From positions 577,914 through 641,913 of the forward strand of contig MKVL01000010.1 in assembly GCA_001899205.1 (NCBI GenBank): 64,000 nucleotides of DNA. The letters are read 5' to 3'. Shown here one piece after another: positions 54,385 through 62,342 of the stretch. The translations under genes and the position numbers were made by a program. Every line of letters begins with the position of its first letter. Within the stretch, counting starts at the first letter, position 1. This stretch comes from Mesorhizobium sp. 65-26. Lineage in GTDB: Bacteria; Pseudomonadota; Alphaproteobacteria; Rhizobiales; Rhizobiaceae. A model generated the notes under the pieces. It worked only from the letters and a program-made list of their open reading frames with translations. It ran no database searches and was not told where the DNA came from.

Positions 54385-54434
54385 TGTCAATAAATAAAGT
54401 TTGTTAATTTAATATAATCTGGTAGCGTCGGCTC
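54385..54434 (+). promoter_or_regulatory. AT-rich divergent promoter with TATAAT before ROK gene
   Basis: This AT-rich stretch between the permease and ROK genes contains a consensus TATAAT (54413-54418) 16 bp before the GTG start, plus TTAATTTAATATAA-like runs that suit a ROK/NagC-type operator. No clear -35 at normal spacing and no Shine-Dalgarno were seen. Confidence 0.4.
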
Positions 54435-55565
54435 GTGCTTGAATCGCCCGCCAACCCATCGGCCAGCAACGCTTCCGACATCCGCCGCCGGAACCGTCGA
54501 CTGATGCTTCATGAATTGCGCCTGCGCGGGAGCCTTTCGAGGGCCGAACTGGCGCGCGCCACCGGGCTCACGCCGCCCGCCATCGCCAGCATCATCCAGG
54601 ATCTGCTGGATGCCGGGCTCGTGCGGGAAGCGGGGCGCCGCAAGTCCGCTCGCGGTCAGCCGCCGATCGAGATCGAGATCGCCCGGGAAGGTGGTTACGC
54701 GGTCGGGCTGCGCGTCGAAACGCGCGGCTACGACTTCGTCGTCTCCGACCTTGGAGGCGAGGTGGTTGCCAGCGGCCAGGGCGAGATACCGAGTGAGGAA
54801 CCGGAAGAACTGCTGGAGTTCCTCGCGGTGCTCTACGAAGGTTTAGCCGAAGAATACGGTGCGGGCCGCAGCCTTGGTCTCGGTCTCGTCACTCCAGGGC
54901 CGTTCGACGCGGTATGGCCGGGGATACCGACGCCCGGGGCCATCGCGGCACTGCAGACGCGTTCCCTTGTCGAAAGGCTGACGGCCCGCATCGGCGTCGA
55001 TGTCTTCCTGGAGAACGATGCCACAGCGGCCGCGCTGGGCGAGCGGCTCGCCGGCGTGGCGCGTGAGGTCAACCATTTCTTCTATGTGTTCGTCGGCGAG
55101 GGTGTCGGCGGCGGCATCGTGATGAAGGGCGAGTCCTATCGTGGCGAGAGCGGCAATGCGGGCGAGTTCGGCCATCTGATCGTCGATCCCGCCGGGCCGC
55201 GCTGCTATTGCGGCAACAGCGGATGCCTTGGGCAGTACCTGTCGCTTTCATCGCTGCGGCAATTCAAGGCGACGCATCCAGACGAGACCGGCGAGGCGGC
55301 TGAGGATGAATGGTTGGCTGGCGCGGCCCGCGCGCTTTCGCTGGCGCTCGTCACCATTGAAAACCTGCTCGACCCCGAAATGATCGTGCTGGGCGGAGCC
55401 GCGCCGGCACGGTTGCTGGCCAGGCTCTGCGATCGCATCGGCGAAATGCGGCCCTCGGTTCGTCTCGGCCGACAAAGGCGACTGCTCCTTAGCGATCTCG
55501 GCGAGCGCAGTGCTTCCTATGGCGCCTCGACTCTGCCCATCATTGCGGTGACCAGTCCGTTCTAG
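54435..55565 (+). CDS. ROK family transcriptional regulator
   Basis: A 376-residue regulator with an N-terminal winged helix (SRAELARATGLTPPAIASII, residues about 36-55) and a sugar-kinase-like ROK domain. The zinc motif CYCGNSGCLGQ and the phosphate loop region GVGGGIVMKG are visible. NagC/XylR-type proteins of this design repress sugar genes until the sugar binds. Its divergent position makes the ABC operon at 49509-54271 the probable target. Start GTG 54435. Confidence 0.9.
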   Translation: MLESPANPSASNASDIRRRNRRLMLHELRLRGSLSRAELARATGLTPPAIASIIQDLLDAGLVREAGRRKSARGQPPIEIEIAREGGYAVGLRVETRGYDFVVSDLGGEVVASGQGEIPSEEPEELLEFLAVLYEGLAEEYGAGRSLGLGLVTPGPFDAVWPGIPTPGAIAALQTRSLVERLTARIGVDVFLENDATAAALGERLAGVAREVNHFFYVFVGEGVGGGIVMKGESYRGESGNAGEFGHLIVDPAGPRCYCGNSGCLGQYLSLSSLRQFKATHPDETGEAAEDEWLAGAARALSLALVTIENLLDPEMIVLGGAAPARLLARLCDRIGEMRPSVRLGRQRRLLLSDLGERSASYGASTLPIIAVTSPF

Positions 55566-55621
55566 GTCCCAGGCAATAGGCCGGGTCCCGTTCGGCTCAA
55601 CGTGGACGGGCTGTCCCCGGC

Positions 55622-55936
55622 TCATTCGTCTTCGTCGTCGGCGTCCAGCAGGCGCGTGGCGCGCCATCGGGTGAGCGTCTCGTTTGTCTGAGCGAGCACG
55701 AAGAAGCGCGCCGAGTCGCGGTCATAGCCTTCCTCAAGCAGCTTTTCGTAGTCGGTATGGGCGTGGCGGACATGGGCGATGGTCGCCAGCCACACGGCGA
55801 TCGACGGCGGCAAGGTCTTCATATGGACAGCGCCGGCATCGGCGCGGATCTTTTCCATGTCGGCATAGGGCGCCATGGGCAACAGCGCCGTCAGGGCCTT
55901 GGCAATGGCGCGGCGACGGCCGGTCGGCGCGATCAT
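55622..55936 (-). CDS. DUF2293 domain protein
   Basis: A 104-residue helical protein with RRRAIAKALTALLPMAPYAD and AVWLATIAHVRHAHTDYEKLLEEGYDRDSARFFV, the pattern of DUF2293. Function unknown. It overlaps the upstream TrmO-like gene by four bases, so the two are translated together. Confidence 0.85.
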   Translation of the reverse strand: MIAPTGRRRAIAKALTALLPMAPYADMEKIRADAGAVHMKTLPPSIAVWLATIAHVRHAHTDYEKLLEEGYDRDSARFFVLAQTNETLTRWRATRLLDADDEDE

Positions 55937-56457
55937 CTGTCGTCGCGTCCGGCGATGACGGCGTCCGGAAAGGCGTCTGTCGAGGCGTAGTAGGGCTTGA
56001 TGTCGATGATCGGCGTGCCGTCGAGCACGTCGATCGCATCGATATCGATGCGGCCCGTCTCGACGTCGATCGCGACCAGCGCTGCGACATGCAGGCCGAC
56101 CGGGTTCGGGCGGGCAGGGGAGCGCAGCGAGAAAACGCCTTTTGCTTCAACGGCATGGCGCGGCTTCTGGACAATCAGATTCCGCGGTGCGTGGTGCAGC
56201 CAGGTCCGCACGATGAGATGGCTCGCGCGGTCCAGCGCCCGTAGTCCTTCGCGATAGGGCGCATCGACCAGGAGCGTGGCCGGCCGGGCGGCCTCGCGTG
56301 CGCCGCGCATGTTCTTCGGGCAGCTTTCGCGTGTCGTCCAGGGCGACAGTATCCGGCCGATGAAGACGACATGCCCGTCCGCCGGTAGCGCCGCCGGGTC
56401 GTCGGCCAGCATGCGCTCGCCTTCGCGGGGCTCGAACATCTGTCTCGGCTCGGTCAT
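55933..56457 (-). CDS. TrmO-like (TsaA family) tRNA methyltransferase
   Basis: A 174-residue TsaA/YaeB-family protein. FIGRILSPWTTRESCPKN, LIVRTWLHHAPRN, GVFSLRSPARPNPVGLHVA and VLDGTPIIDIKPYY are the SAM-binding and substrate motifs of TrmO, which methylates t6A37 of some tRNAs. ATG 56457 is preferred to 56481. Alphaproteobacterial members are shorter than E. coli TrmO (lacking its C-terminal domain), so exact activity is inferred. Confidence 0.85.
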   Translation of the reverse strand: MTEPRQMFEPREGERMLADDPAALPADGHVVFIGRILSPWTTRESCPKNMRGAREAARPATLLVDAPYREGLRALDRASHLIVRTWLHHAPRNLIVQKPRHAVEAKGVFSLRSPARPNPVGLHVAALVAIDVETGRIDIDAIDVLDGTPIIDIKPYYASTDAFPDAVIAGRDDR

Positions 56458-56516
56458 GGCACGGCCCTCGTTGTCCGGCACGAAGAGAACGGCCCCTGCG
56501 CTCGGCGATGTGCGCC

Positions 56517-56580
56517 GGGATCGCCCACGACCCTGGGATCGCTGACGACCCTGGGGTCGCCTACGACGCTGAGATCACGC
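56517..56580. repeat. 18-bp tandem repeat, about 3.5 copies
   Basis: GGGATCGCCCACGACCCT (56517-56534), GGGATCGCTGACGACCCT (56535-56552), GGGGTCGCCTACGACGCT (56553-56570) and the partial unit GAGATCACGC. It sits in the intergenic region upstream of the TrmO-like gene and the SahR-like gene. The period is a multiple of three, but no supported gene covers it. Confidence 0.75.
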
Positions 56581-56637
56581 ATGCGCCATTTTCTTGTCCG
56601 CAAGCGACATAGGCCTTGCAAGGGTTTCAAAATCGAC

Positions 56638-56653
56638 ATAAACATATGTTTAT
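56638..56653. promoter_or_regulatory. Perfect 16-bp palindrome ATAAACATATGTTTAT
   Basis: A perfect AT-rich palindrome 50 bp upstream of the ArsR-methyltransferase regulator. Size and symmetry suit an ArsR-family dimer. SahR-type regulators control methionine-cycle genes through such palindromes, so this is probably an autoregulatory site that also governs metF. Confidence 0.55.
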
Positions 56654-56703
56654 ATCTTTCTCATGCTTCGCTCAATATGAGAAGGCCTCTACTCACTGCG
56701 GGA

Positions 56704-57729
56704 ATGCCGATGCACGTCGCGCTCGACACCATGGTTGATACATTGAAGGCGGCGGCCGAATCCAGCCGGCTGCGCATCCTGGCGCTGTTATCGCGCGGGG
56801 ATCTTACCGTGTCCGACCTCACGGAGATCCTCGGCCAGTCGCAGCCGCGCGTGTCGCGGCATCTCAAGCTTCTGCTGGAGGCGGGATTGATCGGCCGCTA
56901 CCAGGAGGGGTCCTGGGCGTTCTTCCGCCTGTCGGATGCCGACGCCGCGCGGGATTTTGTCCTGCGCCTGGTCTCCGGCATCCGTGGCGCCGATCCGCAG
57001 GTGGTGCGGGATCTCGAGCGCCTGGCCTCGGTCAAGCGCAAACGGCAGGACCGCGCGGCGGAATATTTCTCCGTCAACGCCGCGAGCTGGGACCAGATAC
57101 GGTCACTGCACGTGCCGGACAGGGCGGTCGAGACGGCTTTGGTGAAGCTGGTCGGCAAGCGGCCGTTCCAGTCCATGCTGGACCTCGGCACCGGCACGGG
57201 GCGGTTGCTGGAGATATTCTCGCCGCTCTACCGGCGCGGCATCGGCATCGACATGTCGCGCGAGATGCTGACGGTGGCGCGCGCCAATCTCGACAAGGCG
57301 GGCGTCTCGAACGCGCAGGTGAGGCAGGGCGACATCTTCGCGCCGCCGGTAGAACGCGATTCCTTCGACCTCGTCACCATCCACCAGGTGCTTCATTATC
57401 TCGACGATCCGGGCCGGGCGATCCATGAGGCAGCGCGGCTGCTTCGGCCCGCCGGTCGGCTGGTCATTGTCGATTTCGCGCCGCATGCGCTGGAATTCCT
57501 GCGCGACGACCACGCTCATGCCAGGCTTGGCTTTTCCGACCGGCAGATCAGCGAGTGGTTTGCGGAAGCCGGCCTCGACCTCGAGGACAGCCAGGAATTC
57601 GAGCCGCGCGGCCAGGCCGAGGACAGGCTCACCGTCAAGCTCTGGCTCGGCCGCGACCGACGCCTTCTGATCGCCGATCCGGCGCAGGACCCACAATCGA
57701 CCAAGGCAAGCATAGGGGAAATCGCCTGA
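56704..57729 (+). CDS. ArsR-family regulator fused to SAM methyltransferase domain (SahR-like)
   Basis: About 341 residues. Residues about 8-90 are an ArsR winged helix (LTVSDLTEILGQSQPRVSRHLKLL), and about 145-300 a class I methyltransferase domain (MLDLGTGTGRLLEIF, FDLVTIHQVLHYL). This fusion is typical of SahR, which senses S-adenosylhomocysteine and regulates methionine-cycle genes. Its stop overlaps the metF start, strongly supporting that role. Start is taken as ATG 56704; 56710 is also possible. Confidence 0.87.
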   Translation: MPMHVALDTMVDTLKAAAESSRLRILALLSRGDLTVSDLTEILGQSQPRVSRHLKLLLEAGLIGRYQEGSWAFFRLSDADAARDFVLRLVSGIRGADPQVVRDLERLASVKRKRQDRAAEYFSVNAASWDQIRSLHVPDRAVETALVKLVGKRPFQSMLDLGTGTGRLLEIFSPLYRRGIGIDMSREMLTVARANLDKAGVSNAQVRQGDIFAPPVERDSFDLVTIHQVLHYLDDPGRAIHEAARLLRPAGRLVIVDFAPHALEFLRDDHAHARLGFSDRQISEWFAEAGLDLEDSQEFEPRGQAEDRLTVKLWLGRDRRLLIADPAQDPQSTKASIGEIA

Positions 57730-58646
57730 TGAACCAGTTTCGCTTTTCCCGCCGTCCCGACATCGGCGACAAGATCAGGGTTTCGTTCGAGTTCTTCCCG
57801 CCGAAGTCGGACGAGATGGAGGACAGGCTCTGGGATACGGTGACCAGGCTGGAGCCGCTGCGGCCGAAATTCGTCTCCGTCACTTATGGCGCGGGCGGTT
57901 CGACGCGCGAGCGCACGGCGCGCACCGTCAAGCGCATCCTCAACGAGACGGCGCTGACGCCGGCTGCGCACATGACCTGCGTCGACGCCGCGCGCCATGA
58001 GGTGGATGCGGTGATCCGCGAATTCGCCGACATGGGCGTCACCCGCTTCGTGGCGCTTCGAGGCGATCCCGCGGCTGGCGTCGGTACCGCCTATCGACCG
58101 CATCCGGACGGTTACGCCAACGGGGCGGAACTGGTCGGCGCGCTGAAGGGGGCCGGCGACTTCGACATTTCGGTGTCCGCTTACCCGGAAAAACATCCGG
58201 AGAGCCCGGATTTCGCCACTGACATCGACATGCTGAAGCGCAAGGTCGACAATGGCGCGACGCGTGCGATCACCCAGTTCTTCTTCGACAACGACCTCTA
58301 CGAGCGCTATGTCGAGCGCGCCCGCCGCGCCGGTATCTACATCCCGATCGTGCCGGGCATCCTGCCCGTGCACAATTTCACGCAGGTCGCCAATTTCTCG
58401 GCGCGCTGCGGCGCGCTGGTGCCGGCCTGGCTTGCCGAGCGCTTCGACGGGCTGCAGAAGGACCCGCAGACCCATGCGCTGGTGGCCTCCGCGGTGGCGG
58501 CCGAGCAGGTGCTCGACCTCGTCGAGCGCGGCGTCGGCGATTTCCATTTCTACACGATGAACCGCGCCGACCTCGTCTTTGCCATCTGCCACATGATCGG
58601 CATCCGGTCGCATGAGGTCGAGGCGGCCGGCTCGGCCGCGGCGTAA
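57729..58646 (+). CDS. metF: 5,10-methylenetetrahydrofolate reductase
   Basis: A 305-residue flavoprotein that makes 5-methyl-THF for methionine synthesis. Hallmarks are SFEFFPPKSDEMEDRLW, VSVTYGAGGSTR, ALRGDP, AYPEKHPES and AITQFFFDND. Length is normal for bacterial MetF. It overlaps the SahR-like gene by one base and is followed by a strong terminator. The deduced regulator and the upstream palindrome make SAH-responsive control probable. Confidence 0.95.
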   Translation: MNQFRFSRRPDIGDKIRVSFEFFPPKSDEMEDRLWDTVTRLEPLRPKFVSVTYGAGGSTRERTARTVKRILNETALTPAAHMTCVDAARHEVDAVIREFADMGVTRFVALRGDPAAGVGTAYRPHPDGYANGAELVGALKGAGDFDISVSAYPEKHPESPDFATDIDMLKRKVDNGATRAITQFFFDNDLYERYVERARRAGIYIPIVPGILPVHNFTQVANFSARCGALVPAWLAERFDGLQKDPQTHALVASAVAAEQVLDLVERGVGDFHFYTMNRADLVFAICHMIGIRSHEVEAAGSAAA

Positions 58647-58680
58647 GGCTGCTCGGCAGGGCGTCGACGATCCCTAAATG

Positions 58681-58711
58681 AAAAAGGCCGGGTGAAAACC
58701 CGGCCTTTTCA
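58681..58711 (+). terminator. Rho-independent terminator after metF
   Basis: AAAAGGCCGGGT, loop GAAA, ACCCGGCCTTTT: a 12-bp perfect stem with a flanking A-run on one side and T-run on the other, so it can stop transcription from both directions (metF from the left, the miniprotein gene from the right). Confidence 0.9.
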
Positions 58712-58755
58712 ATAGATTGGACTGTACGGTCCTTATTCTTCCCGCCTGCTCGGTC

Positions 58756-58842
58756 TTACGGAAGGAAGCCCATGATAAGGGCCCCGATAAAAGCGAACGC
58801 AGCACAGATCATCAATGCGTTGATTGGCCTCGTAAGTCCCAT
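58756..58842 (-). CDS. 28-residue membrane miniprotein
   Basis: A short frame starting MGLTRPINALMICAAFAFIG and ending at a Pro just before TAA. After six residues it is a single hydrophobic helix. A Shine-Dalgarno GGAGG (58850-58854 on the complementary strand) is seven bases before the ATG, and a sigma-70-like promoter lies upstream (58876-58903). It ends facing the metF terminator, giving a complete transcription unit. Too short for usual gene callers. I believe similar proteins exist in related rhizobia but cannot verify. Confidence 0.7.
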   Translation of the reverse strand: MGLTRPINALMICAAFAFIGALIMGFLP

Positions 58843-58875
58843 GACATAGCCTCCTCTGAAAAAGCTATCGGATGG

Positions 58876-58903
58876 AGTCTAGGTTCATTTGTGCCACAGG
58901 CAA
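58876..58903 (-). promoter_or_regulatory. Sigma-70-like promoter for miniprotein
   Basis: On the minus strand TTGCCT (58903-58898), 16-bp spacer, TAGACT (58881-58876), placing the start of transcription about 26 bp before the ATG of the miniprotein, with the Shine-Dalgarno in the leader. Confidence 0.45.
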
Positions 58904-59059
58904 GCGGAAACTGTGCTGCAATGCGACACAATTGTGGAATTTACGACCTGGTAGCGGTCATTAGCCATTGAAACTCTTGGGCAAATTCCACCATGAGGGC
59001 TGTGAACAAATTGTGGCGGGATTGCGTCATGGCAGCGCTACCCTCGATCATCGCAGCGC

Positions 59060-59980
59060 CTATCGTCGCCCGAGCACGCGCCCGTCGATGGTCACGAGGC
59101 CAGCCCCGATCAGCAGCATGCCGCCGATCTCGAACAGCTCCAGCCGCTCGCCGAGGAACATGAAGCCGAGCAGCACCGCGCTGACCGGCACCACGAGGGT
59201 GACCAGCGAGGCGTTGGTGGCGCCGGCCGATGCGACGAGGTTGAAGTAGAGGATATAGGCGAAGGCGGTGGAGAGCAGCGCCAGGGCCAGCACCGCCGCC
59301 CAGACCGGCGGCGATGCCGAGAACAGGCCTGCCGGTCCGTAGGAGAACAGCACGACCGGGATCATGATGATGGTCGAGGCGGTGAGCTGGCCGGTGGCGA
59401 CCACCGGCGAGGGGATGCCCTTGAAGCGGCGCGCGATGATGAGGGCGAGGCCGTAGGAGAGCGATGCGCCAATCAGCGCGAACTTCGCCCAGACCGGACC
59501 GCCGAGGCCCGCCAGCAGGCCGGGGCCGATCATGATGGCCGTGCCCGCCACGCCGAAGGCGATGCCGGCGAGTTTGTTCCACGACAGTTTCTCGTCGGTG
59601 GTGAGCGTGTTGGCGAGAACGAGCGTCCAGAAGGGTGTCGTGGCGTTGAGCACGGAGGCGACGCCGGCGCCAAGTTGCGTCTGGCCGGCGAAGATCAGCG
59701 AGAACGGCACCACATTGTTGGTCAGCGCCAGGAGAAAGAACCAGCCGGCATGCGGGAAGGCGAGGCGGAAGGAGGGGCCGCGCACGGCGAGATAGAGCTG
59801 GAGCGCCAGCGCCGCGATGGCGACGCGGAACAGCACCAATACCAGCGGATGGAGTTCCGAGACGGCGATGCGGGCGAAGAAGAACGAGCCGCCCCAGATG
59901 GCGCCGAGCAGCAGGAGCTGCGCCCAGTCGCTGAACGTCATCGGTCCGCGCGCTGTGGCGGTTCCGGCAGTGATGGTCAT
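59060..59980 (-). CDS. EamA/DMT family transporter
   Basis: A 306-residue membrane protein with ten hydrophobic segments in two EamA repeats (LLLLGAIWGGSFFFARIAV and, in the second half, FALIGASLSYGLALIIARR). DMT transporters of this type export amino acids and other metabolites. ATG 59980 starts MTITAGTATARGP; a longer frame to 60058 is not supported. Solitary gene, substrate unknown. Confidence 0.9.
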   Translation of the reverse strand: MTITAGTATARGPMTFSDWAQLLLLGAIWGGSFFFARIAVSELHPLVLVLFRVAIAALALQLYLAVRGPSFRLAFPHAGWFFLLALTNNVVPFSLIFAGQTQLGAGVASVLNATTPFWTLVLANTLTTDEKLSWNKLAGIAFGVAGTAIMIGPGLLAGLGGPVWAKFALIGASLSYGLALIIARRFKGIPSPVVATGQLTASTIIMIPVVLFSYGPAGLFSASPPVWAAVLALALLSTAFAYILYFNLVASAGATNASLVTLVVPVSAVLLGFMFLGERLELFEIGGMLLIGAGLVTIDGRVLGRR

Positions 59981-60187
59981 GTCAACGCCTCCCGGCCGGT
60001 TCGAATGCCGGCCTTTGAAACATCCCCATCCGATACCCGTTCCGACAGCAAGAGCCACCCGAAACCTGATCGGTCCTCCAGAAGTTTCGCGGGCAGCATG
60101 CCGCCGGTGCGCCGGAGAAGGCGAGACACAGAATTGTTTTCATTGGCGGCTAGCTAGGATTAATTGTGCGCAGGTGAGGATTCGTCC

Positions 60188-61408
60188 ATGCAGCGATTCG
60201 AGAATGCCCGCGAGGCGGCCCTTGCGCTTCGCCCGGACGATCCGGTCTATTGCTTCCGGCCGCAGGTGCTGAAGGCCGATGCCCGGCAGTTCATGGAGAT
60301 GTTTCCGGGCAAGACCGCCTATGCGGTGAAGACCAATGGCGAGCAGATCGTGCTGAAGGCGCTGGTCGAGGCCGGTGTCACCGCCTTCGACGTGGCGTCG
60401 CCGGGCGAGTTCGCGGCCGTTCGCGCGGTCTCGCCGACCGCGGAGATGCTCTACATGCACCCGGTCAAGGCGCAGTCGGACATCAAGCTGGCGCTTGAAA
60501 AATACGGCATACGCGTCATTGCCATCGACCATGAGGACGAGATCACCAAGCTGACCCGGGTGGTGCGGGCGCTGGACATCGATCCAGGCGCGGTCACCGT
60601 CTTCGTGCGGGTGCAGACCAAGGGTCATGCGGCCTACGAACTGTCGAAGAAGTTCGGCGCGGGACCGGCCTACGCGGTCGAGCTTGCCGAACGGCTCAAT
60701 CGCACCGGCTACAAGGTGGGGCTCTGTTTCCACGTCGGCAGCCAGATCGAGGAGCCTGATACCTATGAGCGGGCGCTGGCTTCGGCCGACTGGGTGCGCA
60801 ACCGGCTGACCTTCGATATTGCCGGGCTCGATGTCGGCGGCGGCTTTCCGGCCGAATACGGCCATGACCCCAACCGCAAGCAGGTCGAGATGCCCTCGCT
60901 TGGCCAGATCATGTCGCGCCTGTCGGGCGACCTCAAGGAGTATCAGTTTGACCAGGTGTCGCTGGTGGCGGAGCCCGGCCGCGTCATCGTCGCGCGCTGC
61001 CTGTCGCTGATCGTGCGGGTGCTGCTGCGCAAGGGCAAGCGGCTCTACATCAATGACGGCATCTGGGCGTCGCTATCGGATTCGTGGACCGGCAAGATCA
61101 CGCTGCCGGCGCGCTTCATTCCGGATCCCGCCATCCGCGCGCGCAATGGCGATGAAAAGAACATCGTGCCGTTCAAGGTGTGCGGCGCGACGTGCGATTC
61201 CGTCGACATACTGTCGCGGCCGTTCTGGCTGCCAGAGACGGTCGACACCGGCGACTGGATCGAGATCGGCCACATCGGCGCTTATTCGCTGTCGCTCAGA
61301 ACCCGGTTCAACGGCTTCTATCCCGACACCTTCGTCGAGGTGACGACACCCTTCGACGAGGGCGACGCGCCGCAAGGATTCGCGAGTTTGGAGACGATGG
61401 CGGATTAG
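60188..61408 (+). CDS. Fold-III PLP-dependent decarboxylase (ornithine/lysine/diaminopimelate type)
   Basis: A 406-residue alanine-racemase-fold decarboxylase. The PLP Lys is in TAYAVKTNGEQ (near residue 50), FHVGSQ and GLDVGGGFPAEYG form the phosphate site, EPGR follows, and the catalytic Cys is in GATCDSVD. The motif set favours ornithine or related basic amino acids over diaminopimelate. It would feed polyamine synthesis, but a catabolic or D-amino acid role is possible. The start ATG 60188 lacks a strong Shine-Dalgarno. Confidence 0.87.
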   Translation: MQRFENAREAALALRPDDPVYCFRPQVLKADARQFMEMFPGKTAYAVKTNGEQIVLKALVEAGVTAFDVASPGEFAAVRAVSPTAEMLYMHPVKAQSDIKLALEKYGIRVIAIDHEDEITKLTRVVRALDIDPGAVTVFVRVQTKGHAAYELSKKFGAGPAYAVELAERLNRTGYKVGLCFHVGSQIEEPDTYERALASADWVRNRLTFDIAGLDVGGGFPAEYGHDPNRKQVEMPSLGQIMSRLSGDLKEYQFDQVSLVAEPGRVIVARCLSLIVRVLLRKGKRLYINDGIWASLSDSWTGKITLPARFIPDPAIRARNGDEKNIVPFKVCGATCDSVDILSRPFWLPETVDTGDWIEIGHIGAYSLSLRTRFNGFYPDTFVEVTTPFDEGDAPQGFASLETMAD

Positions 61409-61459
61409 AACTGAGAAACCCGCCAGTCGGCGAAGACCCAAAACGAACAGGACGACTGC

Positions 61460-61882
61460 TCACACCTCACTATCATTTTTGAGAGCTTCGTCCTCAACGA
61501 AAAGGTCAAGACCCCAGCCGACACCGCAATCCGCCAGCACCCTCATTGCGAGCGGCTCGAGCCAGATGCCGCACTGCTCATCGTAGGGCTGATAGAACCC
61601 ACCATAGATCGCAATCTGCTTTGGCCGCACTTCCCGCCGCAGCCGTGCGAAGGCTTCCTCCCGGCCTCGCATCTGCTCGATCAGGTAGTTGACCGCATTC
61701 TCGTGCTCGACTCCATTTCGGAGCCTTTCGCTCGGTCCAGCGAGGCTCCAGCCATTTCTTTGGCGTGGCAAACCGCTACGCATAGGGTCGCCTTTGCGGA
61801 CTATGCTTGTGGGTTCGATGCCGAGGATCGCAGTCACCCTATCAGGGTCGGCGTCGAAGTCAGAGATGGAGAGGTTGATCAT
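61460..61882 (-). CDS. DUF4279 domain protein
   Basis: A 140-residue soluble protein with LSISDFDADPDRVTAILGIEPT near the start, WSLAGPSERL, and a C-terminal IAIYGGFYQPYDEQCGIWLE, matching DUF4279 as I know it. Function unknown; such small proteins are often found in accessory regions, including as immunity-like proteins. Base composition is lower in GC than the neighbours. It follows the orphan at 61935 on the same strand, 52 bp apart. Confidence 0.7.
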   Translation of the reverse strand: MINLSISDFDADPDRVTAILGIEPTSIVRKGDPMRSGLPRQRNGWSLAGPSERLRNGVEHENAVNYLIEQMRGREEAFARLRREVRPKQIAIYGGFYQPYDEQCGIWLEPLAMRVLADCGVGWGLDLFVEDEALKNDSEV

Positions 61883-61934
61883 CGCGTATCTAGTAGGTTC
61901 GAACTATGAATTCACGACCCAGCTCGCGGGTTCG

Positions 61935-62318
61935 CTACCAGCGAATCATCCTTACAAAGTTGCCGAACTTCTCGATTCCCAACGGCCCAGCATAGCGTCG
62001 GGTAAATTCTGCCGGTTTGAAAGGTTTCGACACGTAGCTGAATTGCCACTCATTCTCGCGAGAATGGTAGTCTATTCGCAGGGTTTCACGATCGAATTCT
62101 ATCGGATTGTTCACGCTTACAATCAGCGTGTGCATTGAGGTGAGGGCGTGGAACCTTTCCTCGCCATACTTGGTACGGATATGGCGAACCAGATCAACAA
62201 CTGGCTCTTGGTCAAATGCATCTCGCGTGAGCAAGACGTAGAATTCTTCGATATCTGCCCACGGCCTGGGAGATGCGATGAGCGGCGTGTAGCTGTTTCT
62301 TGGGTCGAAACTGCCCAT
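61935..62318 (-). CDS. Orphan hypothetical protein
   Basis: A 127-residue protein beginning MGSFDPRNSYTPLIASPRPW; no signal peptide or membrane segment; no recognised domain. It is AT-richer than its surroundings, like the DUF4279 gene it precedes, and the two probably form an acquired pair. Coding is supported by the ATG, length and gene-like amino acid composition only. Confidence 0.5.
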   Translation of the reverse strand: MGSFDPRNSYTPLIASPRPWADIEEFYVLLTRDAFDQEPVVDLVRHIRTKYGEERFHALTSMHTLIVSVNNPIEFDRETLRIDYHSRENEWQFSYVSKPFKPAEFTRRYAGPLGIEKFGNFVRMIRW

Positions 62319-62342
62319 GCATTTGTTCCCGACGCTGCTCGG

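Noticed and set aside
56454-56645. A 63-codon minus-strand frame with repeated Val-Val-x-Asp-Pro units
   Set aside because: The repetition comes from the 18-bp DNA repeat; the frame overlaps the TrmO-like start and has no Shine-Dalgarno or homology I know.
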